Positions 44,782-54,287 of a stretch of DNA of 64,000 bases are shown here, in pieces. A program made the position numbers and the translations under genes. The stretch's first letter is position 1. Each line of letters opens with the position of its first letter. The stretch covers positions 1 to 64,000 of the forward strand of contig JBOEHJ010000046.1 of the NCBI GenBank assembly GCA_050633905.1, written 5' to 3'. The notes below the pieces were generated by a model that was not told where the DNA came from, did not search any database, and worked only from the letters and a program-made list of their open reading frames with translations. This DNA comes from JANQPX01 sp050633905. GTDB taxonomy: Bacteria > Pseudomonadota > Alphaproteobacteria > Geminicoccales > Geminicoccaceae.

Positions 44782-45912
44782 ATGAAAATCTATCTTAAAT
44801 ACCTAGTGATGCAGCTCGTTTTGCCGGCTTTATTGGCGACTGTGGCCTTTGCCGGTGCCGTATGGCTGTCGCAGTCTCTGCGATTTGTCGATCTGATCGT
44901 CAACAAAGGGCTGCCGCTCACCACATTTCTGTATCTCACCGCCTTGCTGTTGCCGTCCCTGCTGCTGGTTGTGATGCCGTTCGCTCTGTTTTGCGCTGTG
45001 TTGTTCGCGTATCACCGGCTGTCGATCGAGAGCGAGATCGTGGTGATGAAATCGGTCGGGTTGAGCAATATCCAACTTGCCACCCCCGGGCTGATGGTCG
45101 GGTTGATCGTGAGCGGGATCGGCTATGTCAACTCTCTCTATTTGATGCCGACCGCTTTTCGTGACTTCAAGGATTTGCAATTCGAGATCAGACGGGATTT
45201 TTCACATCTGCTCCTGCAGCCGGGCATCTTCAATGCGCCAGTGCCGAAGCTCACGGTCTATGTGCGCGCGGCTGAGGAGGGGGGGAAGCTTGCGGGTATT
45301 TTGGTCCATGACGAGCGAATCCGAGATCTACCCATCACCATGATGGCTGAGCATGGTATCTTGCTACAGGGCGAAAATGGTCCTGTCTTCGTGCTCGAAA
45401 ACGGCAATCGCCAGGAGCTGAAAAGGGGGGCTTCGGGTGAAGCGGATCTGTCGCTGCTGCATTTCGACTCCTACACCTTGGATCTGACAGCGGCGACCAC
45501 GCCCAAAGGCGAGCGCAACCGGCGCCCGAAGGAGATGTATCTGGGTGAGTTGTTCTCGCCGGACGACGAGACGCTTAGCGACGAACAACGCCAACGCCTG
45601 ATTACCGAAGGTCACAAGCGCGTGACATGGCCCCTCAATGCGCTGGTTTTCGCCGTCATTGGGATGACGGTGATGTTGACCAGGCGGCATGATCGCCGCG
45701 GTCCTTGGCAGGGCATCCTGGCGGCTGTGGTGGCTGTGGTGATCGTTCAAGCACTCAGCACAGCATCCTCGAGCCTTGCCCTTCGTCAACCCTCGCTGGT
45801 GCCGTTGCTCTATGTGGTTCCCCTCCTCCCGATCATGATCAGTGCGGCATTGTTGCTTGGCTATCGTCTGCCCAAGCTGGTGCAGCGAGAACGCAGTCTG
45901 AAACCGGCATGA
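44782..45912 (+). CDS. lptF: LPS export permease LptF
   Basis: 376 residues, six membrane helices with a periplasmic jellyroll between helices 3 and 4. Start MKIYLKYLVMQLVLPALLA, then ESEIVVMKSVGLSN, which resembles the LptB-coupling helix. With LptG and LptB it lifts LPS from the inner membrane. Its stop overlaps the lptG start (ATGA). Confidence 0.94.
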   Translation: MKIYLKYLVMQLVLPALLATVAFAGAVWLSQSLRFVDLIVNKGLPLTTFLYLTALLLPSLLLVVMPFALFCAVLFAYHRLSIESEIVVMKSVGLSNIQLATPGLMVGLIVSGIGYVNSLYLMPTAFRDFKDLQFEIRRDFSHLLLQPGIFNAPVPKLTVYVRAAEEGGKLAGILVHDERIRDLPITMMAEHGILLQGENGPVFVLENGNRQELKRGASGEADLSLLHFDSYTLDLTAATTPKGERNRRPKEMYLGELFSPDDETLSDEQRQRLITEGHKRVTWPLNALVFAVIGMTVMLTRRHDRRGPWQGILAAVVAVVIVQALSTASSSLALRQPSLVPLLYVVPLLPIMISAALLLGYRLPKLVQRERSLKPA

Positions 45913-47066
45913 GCAATGTCGAGGGGCGTCTCGCCGGCATAGGTGTCGCGCATCGAGAAATGTTGGGGTCTGCCAGGCCGTCGCTTACTCTTTCCCTCTA
46001 TATCGCAAAACATGCGGCACTCGGCATTGCGATCGCGCTTTTCGCGCTCGGCATCATCGCGGTGGTTGTCGACCTGATCGAGCTTCTGCGCCGCTCCAGC
46101 AACCGGCCGGCCGCGACCTTCATCGTCGTCTTTCAGATGGCATGGCTCCACTTGCCGTTCTTCCTGCAAAAGCTCTTGCCGTTTGCCGTGTTGTTCGGCG
46201 CGATGTTCAGTTTTCAGCGCCTTACTCGAAGCCATGAGCTGGTCGCCGTCCGCGCGATCGGGGTCTCGGTCTGGCAGTTCCTGACGCCGGCTCTGGTCGT
46301 CTGTGTGACCTTCGGCATTTTCGTCGTGACCATCCTCAATCCCATCGGCGCCGTTCTCGTGGGAAAGTATGAGAACATGGAGCGGGTCTATTTTTCCAAT
46401 CGTGCAGCCCATGTGGCGGTCTCGCCGGGGGGGCTTTGGCTGCGCCTGCCAGGGGATGAGGGCGAACTGCTCTTGCATGCCCGGCAGATGATCCGAAACC
46501 CGCCGAAGCTTCAACATGTCACCGTTTTCTTTTACGACGAGGAGCAACGTTTCACTGCGCGCGCCGATGCGCCATCCGCCGATCTGGAAGACGGCTATTG
46601 GCAGATGACCAAGCCGTTTTATGTCCTGAACGATGGCACCAGCCGGCGGATCGATCAGATGAGAATTCCAACAGATCTGACGCCTAATCGCATTCAAGAA
46701 AGCTTCGAGGCGCCGGAGACGACCTCGTTTTGGGATCTTCCTGATTTTATCGCCTCGCTGGAAGCGGTCGGCTTTTCCGCGCGTGAACACCGCCTTTACT
46801 GGCATCGCTTGTTGACCTTGCCGATGTTGCTGGCAGCGATGCTCCTGATTGGCGCCGCCTTTTCGCTTCGGCAGGTCAGGCGCGGTGGTACGGGTATTTT
46901 GGTCACCGGTGGCTTGATCACTGGCTTTGGTTTCTACATTCTGTCGGACGTTGTTTTTGCGCTGGGATTGTCGGGACGTCTGCCACCGCCAATGGCGGCT
47001 TGGACACCCGCCGGCATCGCCATTCTGCTCGGTATCACGACGTTGCTTTACCTGGAAGACGGGTGA
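45909..47066 (+). CDS. lptG: LPS export permease LptG
   Basis: 385 residues with the same layout as LptF: LTLSLYIAKHAALGIAIALF, SHELVAVRAIGVSVWQF (the coupling helix), a periplasmic domain, then RLLTLPMLLAAMLLIGAAFSLR. The ATG at 45909 overlaps the lptF stop; the frame is open upstream but lies within lptF. It ends one base before the GTG of lptD. Confidence 0.94.
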   Translation: MSNVEGRLAGIGVAHREMLGSARPSLTLSLYIAKHAALGIAIALFALGIIAVVVDLIELLRRSSNRPAATFIVVFQMAWLHLPFFLQKLLPFAVLFGAMFSFQRLTRSHELVAVRAIGVSVWQFLTPALVVCVTFGIFVVTILNPIGAVLVGKYENMERVYFSNRAAHVAVSPGGLWLRLPGDEGELLLHARQMIRNPPKLQHVTVFFYDEEQRFTARADAPSADLEDGYWQMTKPFYVLNDGTSRRIDQMRIPTDLTPNRIQESFEAPETTSFWDLPDFIASLEAVGFSAREHRLYWHRLLTLPMLLAAMLLIGAAFSLRQVRRGGTGILVTGGLITGFGFYILSDVVFALGLSGRLPPPMAAWTPAGIAILLGITTLLYLEDG

Positions 47067-49295
47067 GTGTCTGATCAACGAAACATCGCCACGCAAGCGA
47101 GAGAACGCTGTTTCCCGGGGCGGATACCCTGGCTGAAGGCGTTTGCTATTGGCACGGTCTTGCTGTGCACGCTACCCGCGGACGCCCAGGAGGTGACACT
47201 TGGGGAAGGCCCCATCTTATTGCTCGCCGACGAGGTTGAAGTCGATGAGGAGCGTGAAATTGTCGTTGCGCGTGGCAATGTGGATGTCACGCGCGGCGAT
47301 CGGCGGCTCTTGGCGGACAGTCTTCGTTATCGCCAAATTGAGGACCGTATTGAAGCGGTCGGCAATATCACTTTGTTGGAGCCAAACGGCCAGGCGATTT
47401 ACGCCGATCTGATGTCGATAAGTGGCGATCTGAAAGATGGGCTGATCGAGGAGATGCGCGCTCGGCTGGAAGGTGATGCGCGCATTGCCGCCGAGAGCGG
47501 CCGTAGGGTTGATGGCAAGCGCACCGAGATGGACCGGGCCGTCTATTCGCCCTGCCCTCTTTGCGCCGAAAGCGACAGCGATCCTCTTTGGCAGATAAGA
47601 GCTTCCAAAGTCACCCATGACGAAGATGAAAAGGAGGTCGTCTATAATAACGCCTTCTTAGAGCTCTTCGGCGTTCCAGTCTTTTACACGCCCTACTTTT
47701 CGCATCCCGATCCAAGCGTGAAGCGCAAATCCGGCTTCATTTCGCCGTCGGTCGGCAATGATAGCGAACTCGGTTTCACCTTGGAGACACCTTATTATTT
47801 TGCACTCGCTCCCAACTACGATCTGACGCTTGCCCCGATCTTCACCACGAAAGAAGGCGTCGTGCTGGCAAGTGAGTTCCGCCATCGCATCACCAACGGT
47901 ATCTACGATCTCGGTGGCAGCATCACCCGCGGTAGTGAGGCGGAGAATGATGCCGAAGATCAATCGAGCCGGGACGAGTTCCGGGGGCATCTGGAAGGCA
48001 ATGGCCGTTTTGCGCTCGGCGGTGGATGGGGTGCGGGTTACGATCTCTTTGTTGCCTCGGATGACACTTATCTTGAGCGCTACGATTTCAGCGATCAGGA
48101 CATTCTCGAAAATCGCCTCTATGCCGAGCAGATTGATGGACGAAACTACGCGGCGATCAATGCCTATGGCTTTCAGGGTCTGCGCGAGGATGACGATCAA
48201 GGGGAAATTCCTTATGTCCTCCCGCTCCTGGATCTCGAATTGTCGAGCGAACCGTTGCTCTGGGGATCGCGGTTCTTCCTGGACAGCAGCTTCCTGACCC
48301 TGACCAGAACCGATGGGCTTGATACACGCCGGCTTTCCGTGACCGGCGGCTGGGAAGTCCCTTGGGTCGGGGAGCTTGGCGATCAATATCGGCTACGTTT
48401 GAGTTTGCGCGATGATTATTATGATCTGGATGGCGACCCCGATACGTTGTCCAGCGACGGCAGCCGCACCGAGAACCGAATTATTCCGCGAGCGACACTG
48501 GATTGGAGCTGGCCATGGATCGGCGATACCTTCGGCTTGACGCCAGTGATCGAGCCGATCGCAAGTTTGACGCTCGCACCAACAGGTCTGAATGATGGCG
48601 ATATCCCCAATGAGGACAGCCTCGATCTGGAATTCGACGATACCAATCTCTTTGAAGAAAGCCGTTTTCCAGGCCTAGACAGAGTCGAAGAAGGATCGCG
48701 CATTACCTATGGCGGGCGTTTCGGGACGATCGGCCCGTCGGGTGAAAAGTTCAACGCACTGATCGGGCAAAGTTTCCGCTTTCAGGAGGACGATCAGTTC
48801 GATGCGGACACCGGATTGGACGGGCGCTTTACCGATTTTGTCGGAAGGCTGGAATTCACGCCCGAACCCTGGCTTCACGCTCGGTATCGCTTTCGGCTCG
48901 ATCGCAATAACCTCGCACCTGTGCGTAACGAAGTTCGTGCTGCTATCGGTCCTTCTTGGCTGAGGCTGGATGCCAACTATCTATCCCTGGAGGATGATCC
49001 TTCTGTTTCGGAAGAGGAATTCGTAGAACGCGAGGAAATTACCGCCGGTATCCAGGTTGGTTTTGGGTCCTCTCTAACGCTTCGGGCGCAAACCAGGCGT
49101 GATCTTCAAGAGGACAGCACGGTTGCCAATAAATTTGGGCTGATTTATCGACATCCTTGTTTGCTCTTGATTGGTGGCTTGGAGCAGCAGTTTACTGAAG
49201 ATAGGGATGCCGGTGACGGTATCACCGTCTCGCTGCGTGTCACATTTCAGAGTCTTGGTGAAGTCGGTGGTCAAACCTCACTTGCTGGTTTTTGA
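47067..49295 (+). CDS. lptD: LPS-assembly outer-membrane protein LptD
   Basis: 742 residues, GTG start directly behind the lptG stop. A signal peptide (about 20-40, ending PADAQ) is followed by the OstA/LptA-like jellyroll (ADEVEVDEEREIVVARGNVDV) and the C-terminal beta-barrel (VFYTPYFSHPDPSVKRKSGF opens it). Cysteines are at 163 and 166 (CPLC) and at 698 near the C-terminus, instead of the adjacent-cysteine pair known from E. coli. It forms the outer-membrane LPS translocon with LptE. Confidence 0.94.
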   Translation: MSDQRNIATQARERCFPGRIPWLKAFAIGTVLLCTLPADAQEVTLGEGPILLLADEVEVDEEREIVVARGNVDVTRGDRRLLADSLRYRQIEDRIEAVGNITLLEPNGQAIYADLMSISGDLKDGLIEEMRARLEGDARIAAESGRRVDGKRTEMDRAVYSPCPLCAESDSDPLWQIRASKVTHDEDEKEVVYNNAFLELFGVPVFYTPYFSHPDPSVKRKSGFISPSVGNDSELGFTLETPYYFALAPNYDLTLAPIFTTKEGVVLASEFRHRITNGIYDLGGSITRGSEAENDAEDQSSRDEFRGHLEGNGRFALGGGWGAGYDLFVASDDTYLERYDFSDQDILENRLYAEQIDGRNYAAINAYGFQGLREDDDQGEIPYVLPLLDLELSSEPLLWGSRFFLDSSFLTLTRTDGLDTRRLSVTGGWEVPWVGELGDQYRLRLSLRDDYYDLDGDPDTLSSDGSRTENRIIPRATLDWSWPWIGDTFGLTPVIEPIASLTLAPTGLNDGDIPNEDSLDLEFDDTNLFEESRFPGLDRVEEGSRITYGGRFGTIGPSGEKFNALIGQSFRFQEDDQFDADTGLDGRFTDFVGRLEFTPEPWLHARYRFRLDRNNLAPVRNEVRAAIGPSWLRLDANYLSLEDDPSVSEEEFVEREEITAGIQVGFGSSLTLRAQTRRDLQEDSTVANKFGLIYRHPCLLLIGGLEQQFTEDRDAGDGITVSLRVTFQSLGEVGGQTSLAGF

Positions 49296-49349
49296 TCAGA
49301 ACGGGTCCGGTCGGCTATGCCGGGCCTCGTCAGGAGAGCGAAAATTCTC

Positions 49350-50672
49350 ATGCCCACCTCTATGTGCCGCATCAACTTACGCCGCGCCGTGTTATGCCGA
49401 TATGGCATCCTTTTCGTCTTGTCGGCCTTCTCTATCGTGTCATCGGTCGCCGCCGAGCAGCGGATCGCGGCGATCGTCAACGATGACGTGGTTAGCCTAC
49501 AGGATCTGAACGATCGGCTAGGCCTTGTCCTCCTGACCAGCCGTATTCCGGATGGGGAACAAGCCCGGAACCGTCTGTCCCAGCAGGTGCTGCGCGGTCT
49601 GGTCGAAGAAACCTTGCAGCTGCAAGAGGCAAAGCGCCTTTCCATCACCGTCAATCAAGGCGAGACGGATCGGGCTCTTAGCGAAATTGCTCAGCGTAAC
49701 AACATGAAATCGGATCAGCTGGCGGGACTCCTGCAAGAGAACCAGATCAACCCCAAAACACTGATTGATCAATTGCAGGCGCAGATCTCCTGGCTGAAGA
49801 TCGTCAACCAGCGGATTCGACCGCAAGTGAATGTCACGGTTGATCAGCTCGATATCGCGATGGAGGAAGCGCGTCTCGATCAAGGCCAGCCCGAATATCT
49901 GCTCTCCGAGATCGTGCTGCCCGTCGATAAGCCAAGCGATGAGCAAGGCGTTGCCGCTGATGCGGCACGCCTGTTGCAGACGCTCAATGAGGGCGCAAGC
50001 TTCGATGCCCTGGCGCGGCAAGTCTCAGCTGCCTCGACGGCGCGCAGTGGTGGCGATCTTGGCTGGGTGCAGGCATCCAAGCTGCCGCGAGAACTGGTGG
50101 AAGCGCTGGAGCGTCTGCGACCGGGCGATATCTCCCAACCTCTTCGTTCGCAGGTCGGGTTCTTCATCTTTCAGCTGCGCGATCGTCGCCTGGGCGAGGC
50201 ACTGCCGGAAGGCGGTGATCAAGCGGTCGAGGAGATCAAGCTTTCGCAGATCCTGTTCGATGCCGATACCGCGAATGACGCGGCTCTTTCCGCTCGGGTC
50301 GATGAGGCGAACGCGATCCGGACAAGGCTCACCGATTGCGGTGCGGTCAATGCCGTCGCCGAGGAGCTTTCCGCACCCGCATCGGGCGATCTCGGCTGGC
50401 TCAAGGTCAGTGACCTGCCGACCGTGCTCGCCGAGGGCGTTACGGCACTTCCCGTGGGCCAGATCAGCAAACCCTTGCAAGGCCCGGCGGGCATCCATCT
50501 CTTGATGGTCTGCGAGCGCCGGGGCGGGGACGAGGCGGTCGATGCGGATCTCGGGTCGGAGGAAGAAAGGCAAAAGCTCACCCAGGATCTCGAACGTGAA
50601 CGCTTGGATCGATTGGCCAGGCGGTATTTACGCGATCTGCGCAAGCAGGCGTTTATCGACGTTCGGCTCTAG
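49350..50672 (+). CDS. surA: Periplasmic chaperone/prolyl isomerase SurA
   Basis: 440 residues: signal peptide (hydrophobic stretch RYGILFVLSAFSIVSSVAAE), a SurA N-terminal domain (RIAAIVNDDVVSLQDLNDRL), and two parvulin-like domains (YLLSEIVLP...SGGDLGWVQASKLP and KLSQILFD...ASGDLGWLKVSDLP). It helps outer-membrane proteins such as LptD to fold. The ATG at 49350 has AGGAG ten bases upstream; an earlier ATG at 49317 is weaker. It is in an operon with lptD. Confidence 0.92.
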   Translation: MPTSMCRINLRRAVLCRYGILFVLSAFSIVSSVAAEQRIAAIVNDDVVSLQDLNDRLGLVLLTSRIPDGEQARNRLSQQVLRGLVEETLQLQEAKRLSITVNQGETDRALSEIAQRNNMKSDQLAGLLQENQINPKTLIDQLQAQISWLKIVNQRIRPQVNVTVDQLDIAMEEARLDQGQPEYLLSEIVLPVDKPSDEQGVAADAARLLQTLNEGASFDALARQVSAASTARSGGDLGWVQASKLPRELVEALERLRPGDISQPLRSQVGFFIFQLRDRRLGEALPEGGDQAVEEIKLSQILFDADTANDAALSARVDEANAIRTRLTDCGAVNAVAEELSAPASGDLGWLKVSDLPTVLAEGVTALPVGQISKPLQGPAGIHLLMVCERRGGDEAVDADLGSEEERQKLTQDLERERLDRLARRYLRDLRKQAFIDVRL

Positions 50673-50689
50673 GTCGGGATCGCCGGCTC

Positions 50690-51517
50690 TTGGATCTCCG
50701 GCCGCTTCGCGACGTTATCCGCGACTATGATTTGCGCGCCGATAAACGTCTCGGCCAGCATTTTCTGATGGACAGCAACCTTCTAGCTCGGATTGTTGCC
50801 CATGCAGGCAACCTGAAAGGTCGCACCGTGCTCGAAATCGGGCCGGGGCCGGGTGGATTAACCAGGGCCTTGCTGGCAAGCGAGGTTGATCGGGTCATCG
50901 CGATCGAGACCGATCCCCGCTGTATCGAAGCCTTGGGCGAGCTCTCGGCCGTGGCTGGGCGGCGGCTCTTGGTGATCGAAGGGGATGCTCTGAACGTCGA
51001 TCTTGGGACGCTCGATGCAGATGCCCTGACCATTGTTGCCAATCTTCCCTACAATATCGGAACCGCCTTGCTGTTCCGCTGGCTCGACCAGCTGACCTTG
51101 ATCGACAACATGACGCTGATGTTTCAGCGGGAAGTCGCTGAGCGCCTGACCGCGGCCCCCCGCAGCCGGCATTACGGGCGCCTGTCGGTCGTGACTCAGT
51201 GGCTCTGTAAGATCGAACGTTTGATGAATTTGCCCGGCAAGGCCTTTGTCCCGCCACCGAAAGTTGCCTCTTCGATCGTGCAAGTGACACCGCGCCCGGC
51301 ACCGCTTGCCCCAGCGAGCAAGCGCGATCTGGAAAAAGTCGTTGCGGCCGCCTTCGGCCAGCGGCGGAAAATGCTGCGGACCAGCCTGAAAACTCTTGGG
51401 GGTGATCCGCTGCCATGGCTTGAGGTGGCCGAGGTGGCGCCGACTGCCCGCGCCGAGGAAATCGACATCGAAGGATTTTGCCGCCTAGCCAATGCGTTCT
51501 CGACTGCCCAAAATTGA
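50690..51517 (+). CDS. rsmA: 16S rRNA dimethyladenosine transferase RsmA
   Basis: 275 residues. DKRLGQHFLMDSNLLARIV, LEIGPGPGGLTRALL, the catalytic NLPYNIGTALLF and MFQREVAERL are diagnostic. It dimethylates A1518 and A1519. The start appears to be TTG (MDLRPLRDVI) with only a weak GGGA site. In many genomes pdxA lies between surA and rsmA; here it is missing. It is convergent with gmk. Confidence 0.95.
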   Translation: MDLRPLRDVIRDYDLRADKRLGQHFLMDSNLLARIVAHAGNLKGRTVLEIGPGPGGLTRALLASEVDRVIAIETDPRCIEALGELSAVAGRRLLVIEGDALNVDLGTLDADALTIVANLPYNIGTALLFRWLDQLTLIDNMTLMFQREVAERLTAAPRSRHYGRLSVVTQWLCKIERLMNLPGKAFVPPPKVASSIVQVTPRPAPLAPASKRDLEKVVAAAFGQRRKMLRTSLKTLGGDPLPWLEVAEVAPTARAEEIDIEGFCRLANAFSTAQN

Positions 51518-51584
51518 CCTTTACGGGGCAGGCCTTACAAGCCCGCTCCCCCAACAAACCACCGGCACACTCCCCGAAACATTT

Positions 51585-51664
51585 CCGACAAGAGTCCGCA
51601 TACCCCTGGATACCCGGGCGCGTTCTTCGAAGGCGCCGACAACCAAATGAGCTGGTCACACCAC
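51585..51664 (-). repeat. 3'-end dispersed repeat, copy E
   Basis: On the minus strand TGGTGTGACCAGCTCATTTG spans the gmk terminal Val codon and TGA stop, followed by CGCCTTCGAAGAA and GGGGTATGCGGACTCTTGTC. It is the closest relative of copy A. Confidence 0.75.
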
Positions 51665-52318
51665 TTTTTTGGGTTGTTCTCGGAACTGGCTGACAAAATC
51701 GGCGAGGCCGACCTGCCGTCGGCGTTTTAGGCGTTCGGCGGTCAGGACGGAGCGTGCGGCCCCCACGCTCTTTTCCAGATTATGGTTGATCATCACGTAA
51801 TCGTATTCGGCCCAGTGGGTCACATCCGCTGAGACCTGGGCCAGGCGTTTGGCGACGACTTCATCGGAATCTTCGGCGCGCTTTTGCAGCCGGTTGGCAA
51901 GCTCAGCGGTCGATGGCGGCAGGATGAACATCGAGACGATGTCCTGGGAGACCTGCTGCCTCAATTGCTGGGCACCCTGCCAATCGATGTCGAACAAGAC
52001 GTCCAGGCCGCTATCGAGCGCTTGGTGGACGGCTGATTTCGGTGTTCCGTAGCCATGGCCGTAGACCTCCGCATGTTCCAGCAGTTCGCCGCGATCGACC
52101 ATGTCATCATAAAGCCCACGATCGATGAAATGATAATGAACGCCGTTCTCCTCGCTCGGGCGCTTCGGTCGCGTTGTGACCGAGACCGACAATGTCAGCT
52201 CCGGTTCAACATCGAGCAGACGGCGCGCGATGGTCGTCTTACCGGCGCCGGATGGTGAGGACAGCACCAGCATCAATCCCCGGCGCTTGACCTTGATCGG
52301 TGCTGCGGTCGAACTCAT
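51656..52318 (-). CDS. gmk: Guanylate kinase
   Basis: 220 residues. P-loop LSSPSGAGKTTIARRLL, GMP-binding SVSVTTRPKRPSEENGVHYHF, LLEHAEVYGHGYGTPK and DIDWQGAQQL. The ATG at 52318 starts a short basic leader before the P-loop; the frame is open further upstream without support. The last codons and stop overlap repeat copy E. Usually gmk follows yicC and mltG; here an opposite-strand SDR separates them. Confidence 0.96.
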   Translation of the reverse strand: MSSTAAPIKVKRRGLMLVLSSPSGAGKTTIARRLLDVEPELTLSVSVTTRPKRPSEENGVHYHFIDRGLYDDMVDRGELLEHAEVYGHGYGTPKSAVHQALDSGLDVLFDIDWQGAQQLRQQVSQDIVSMFILPPSTAELANRLQKRAEDSDEVVAKRLAQVSADVTHWAEYDYVMINHNLEKSVGAARSVLTAERLKRRRQVGLADFVSQFREQPKKVV

Positions 52319-52454
52319 TGGCAGAAAACCTCGTGATCGATGTGACTGGCCGGAGCTGGTCTTGTTAGGCGACTTGATCTGACAATGCTCTAGGGCTAAG
52401 GGAACGCGAGCGAGCACAGACTCGATGCAGCATCCTCTTAGCGCAATGGTCCCC

Positions 52455-53216
52455 ATGAGCCAATCCTCATCCCCGAAAACGATCCTGATCACCGGTGCCA
52501 GCAGCGGTATCGGAGAAGCCCTCGCCAGGCTCTATGCAATGCCGGGAACGGTTCTGGCCTTGCACGGCCGCAGTGCTGATCGCCTGGCGGTCGTTGCCTC
52601 GGCCTGTCGGGACAACGGGGCCGAGGCCTTGGTGGCTTCAATCGATGTCACGGATGGAAAGGCGATGGCTGCTTGGATCGAGGATGTCGATCGCGCCCAT
52701 CCGCTCGATCTAGTGATTGCCAATGCTGGTGTGTCCGGCAGTAACGATCAGGACCCCAATCCCGTCCAGACCCTCTTCAGGGTCAATGTCGAGGGGGTTT
52801 TAAACACTGTCCAACCCGTGATCCCGCTTATGACTGAACGGCGTTCGGGGCATCTTGCGCTGATGAGTTCGCTTGCGGGCTTTCGTGGTTTACCGACGGG
52901 GCCTGGCTATGCGGCGAGCAAGGCTGCCGTGCGTAGCTATGGCGAGGGGCTGCGCGGTGCACTGATGAGCGACGGCGTTGCCGTCTCCGTAATTTGTCCG
53001 GGCTTCGTGCATACGCCGATGACGGCGGAAAACCAATTCCCGATGCCGCTGGTCATGGATGCGGAACGCGCTGCCGTCATCATCCAGCGCGGGCTCGCGA
53101 AGAAAGCTGCGCGGATTGCGTTTCCGTTGCGGATCTATCTGGCGATTCGCCTGCTTGCCGCCCTGCCACAGGCTTGGACCGATCCTTGGCTGCAGGGGCA
53201 TCCGAGCAAGGAATAG
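52455..53216 (+). CDS. SDR family oxidoreductase
   Basis: About 253 residues, classical SDR: TGASSGIGEALARLYA, NAGVSGSN, catalytic Ser in LMSSLAGFRG and YAASK. The C-terminal IYLAIRLLAALPQAW is hydrophobic and may touch the membrane. NAD(P)-dependent; substrate unknown. Two earlier in-frame ATGs (52425, 52446) exist; the one at 52455 is closest to the fold. It lies between gmk and mltG, on the opposite strand to both. Confidence 0.86.
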   Translation: MSQSSSPKTILITGASSGIGEALARLYAMPGTVLALHGRSADRLAVVASACRDNGAEALVASIDVTDGKAMAAWIEDVDRAHPLDLVIANAGVSGSNDQDPNPVQTLFRVNVEGVLNTVQPVIPLMTERRSGHLALMSSLAGFRGLPTGPGYAASKAAVRSYGEGLRGALMSDGVAVSVICPGFVHTPMTAENQFPMPLVMDAERAAVIIQRGLAKKAARIAFPLRIYLAIRLLAALPQAWTDPWLQGHPSKE

Positions 53217-53245
53217 TCAAAGCCCGGTAGCTAGACTGGACCGGT

Positions 53246-54271
53246 TCAAGAAGGCGGCGGCGCATCATCCGCGGCTTCGTCGGCCTTAGCCTTGGCGTCC
53301 CGCTTGCTTTTGAAGTCGCGCCAGCGGGCGACATTTTCGTTATGCTCATCCAAGGTAACGGCAAAAGCATGGCCGCCAGTGCCATCGGCGACGAAGTAGA
53401 GAAAATCCACATCGGCCGGATGCATCACCGCTTCAATGGAGTGACGGCCGGGATTGCCGATAGGCCCGGGCGGAAGGGCGTCGATCCTGTAGGTGTTATA
53501 GGGATCATCTAACTTCCAGTCCTGCCGGGTTAGTTCTCGATCCAGGGGGCCTTCTCCCTTGGTCAGACCGTAGATAATGGTCGGATCGGATTGCAGGCGC
53601 ATTCCGAGCCTGAGGCGATTGATGAAAACCGCCGCCACCTTAAAGCGCTCTTCTGCAAGCGCAGTTTCCCGATCAACGATCGAGGACAGAATGAGCGCTT
53701 GTTCCGGGGTATCGAAAGGAAGTCCCTCATCCCGATCAGCCCAGGCTTTCTCCAAGGTCTCGGTCATGGCGTCCTGCATGCGTTTGACCAGATCCGCCTT
53801 GGTATCGCTTTGGGTGTAGAGATAGGTTTCCGGCAGCAGGCTGCCCTCGGCGGGCATTTCCGGAAGAGCGCCGCTTAAACCCGCCGCTTGGTCGATCAGG
53901 CGGAATGCTTCGGCCACAGTCTGTCCCTCAATCACGGTGAGGCGCCGCATCAGGGACTTGCCCTCGGTGAGCGTGGCAATCACCTCATCCGGCGTGACGC
54001 CGGGAGGAAAGGCATATTCACCGGCTTTGAGCGCGCGGTCATGCCCGCCCAGGCGTACAGCAAGCCGAAATAGCCAGGGGTGATTGATGACATCGGCCTG
54101 ATCAAGCTTTTGGACGATGGTGCTGAGGCCGGAACCGCGCGGCAAAAGGACAATGGTCTCTTTGGTATTGGGACCGCTTTGGCCGATATAGGTCTTGAAG
54201 GCAAAAAAACTGTATCCCGCACTGCCGGCCAGGGCCAACAGGCAGAACAAGGCAAATAACTTCAGCCGCAT
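53246..54271 (-). CDS. mltG: Endolytic murein transglycosylase MltG
   Basis: 341 residues with one N-terminal membrane helix (LFALFCLLALAGSAGYSFFAF), a LysM-like region (VLLPRGSGLSTIVQKLDQADVI) and the YceG catalytic domain: LSSIVDRETALAEER carries the catalytic Glu, followed by LQSDPTIIYG and NTYRIDALPPGPIGNPG. It cuts nascent glycan strands. It starts 17 bases after the fabF stop and is co-transcribed with it. Confidence 0.95.
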   Translation of the reverse strand: MRLKLFALFCLLALAGSAGYSFFAFKTYIGQSGPNTKETIVLLPRGSGLSTIVQKLDQADVINHPWLFRLAVRLGGHDRALKAGEYAFPPGVTPDEVIATLTEGKSLMRRLTVIEGQTVAEAFRLIDQAAGLSGALPEMPAEGSLLPETYLYTQSDTKADLVKRMQDAMTETLEKAWADRDEGLPFDTPEQALILSSIVDRETALAEERFKVAAVFINRLRLGMRLQSDPTIIYGLTKGEGPLDRELTRQDWKLDDPYNTYRIDALPPGPIGNPGRHSIEAVMHPADVDFLYFVADGTGGHAFAVTLDEHNENVARWRDFKSKRDAKAKADEAADDAPPPS

Positions 54272-54287
54272 GACGAAAGCAGTCCGC

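Noticed and set aside
45861..47096. A 411-codon frame on the minus strand
   Set aside because: It is antisense to lptG, rich in Gln, Arg and Asp as expected for a reverse-frame artefact.
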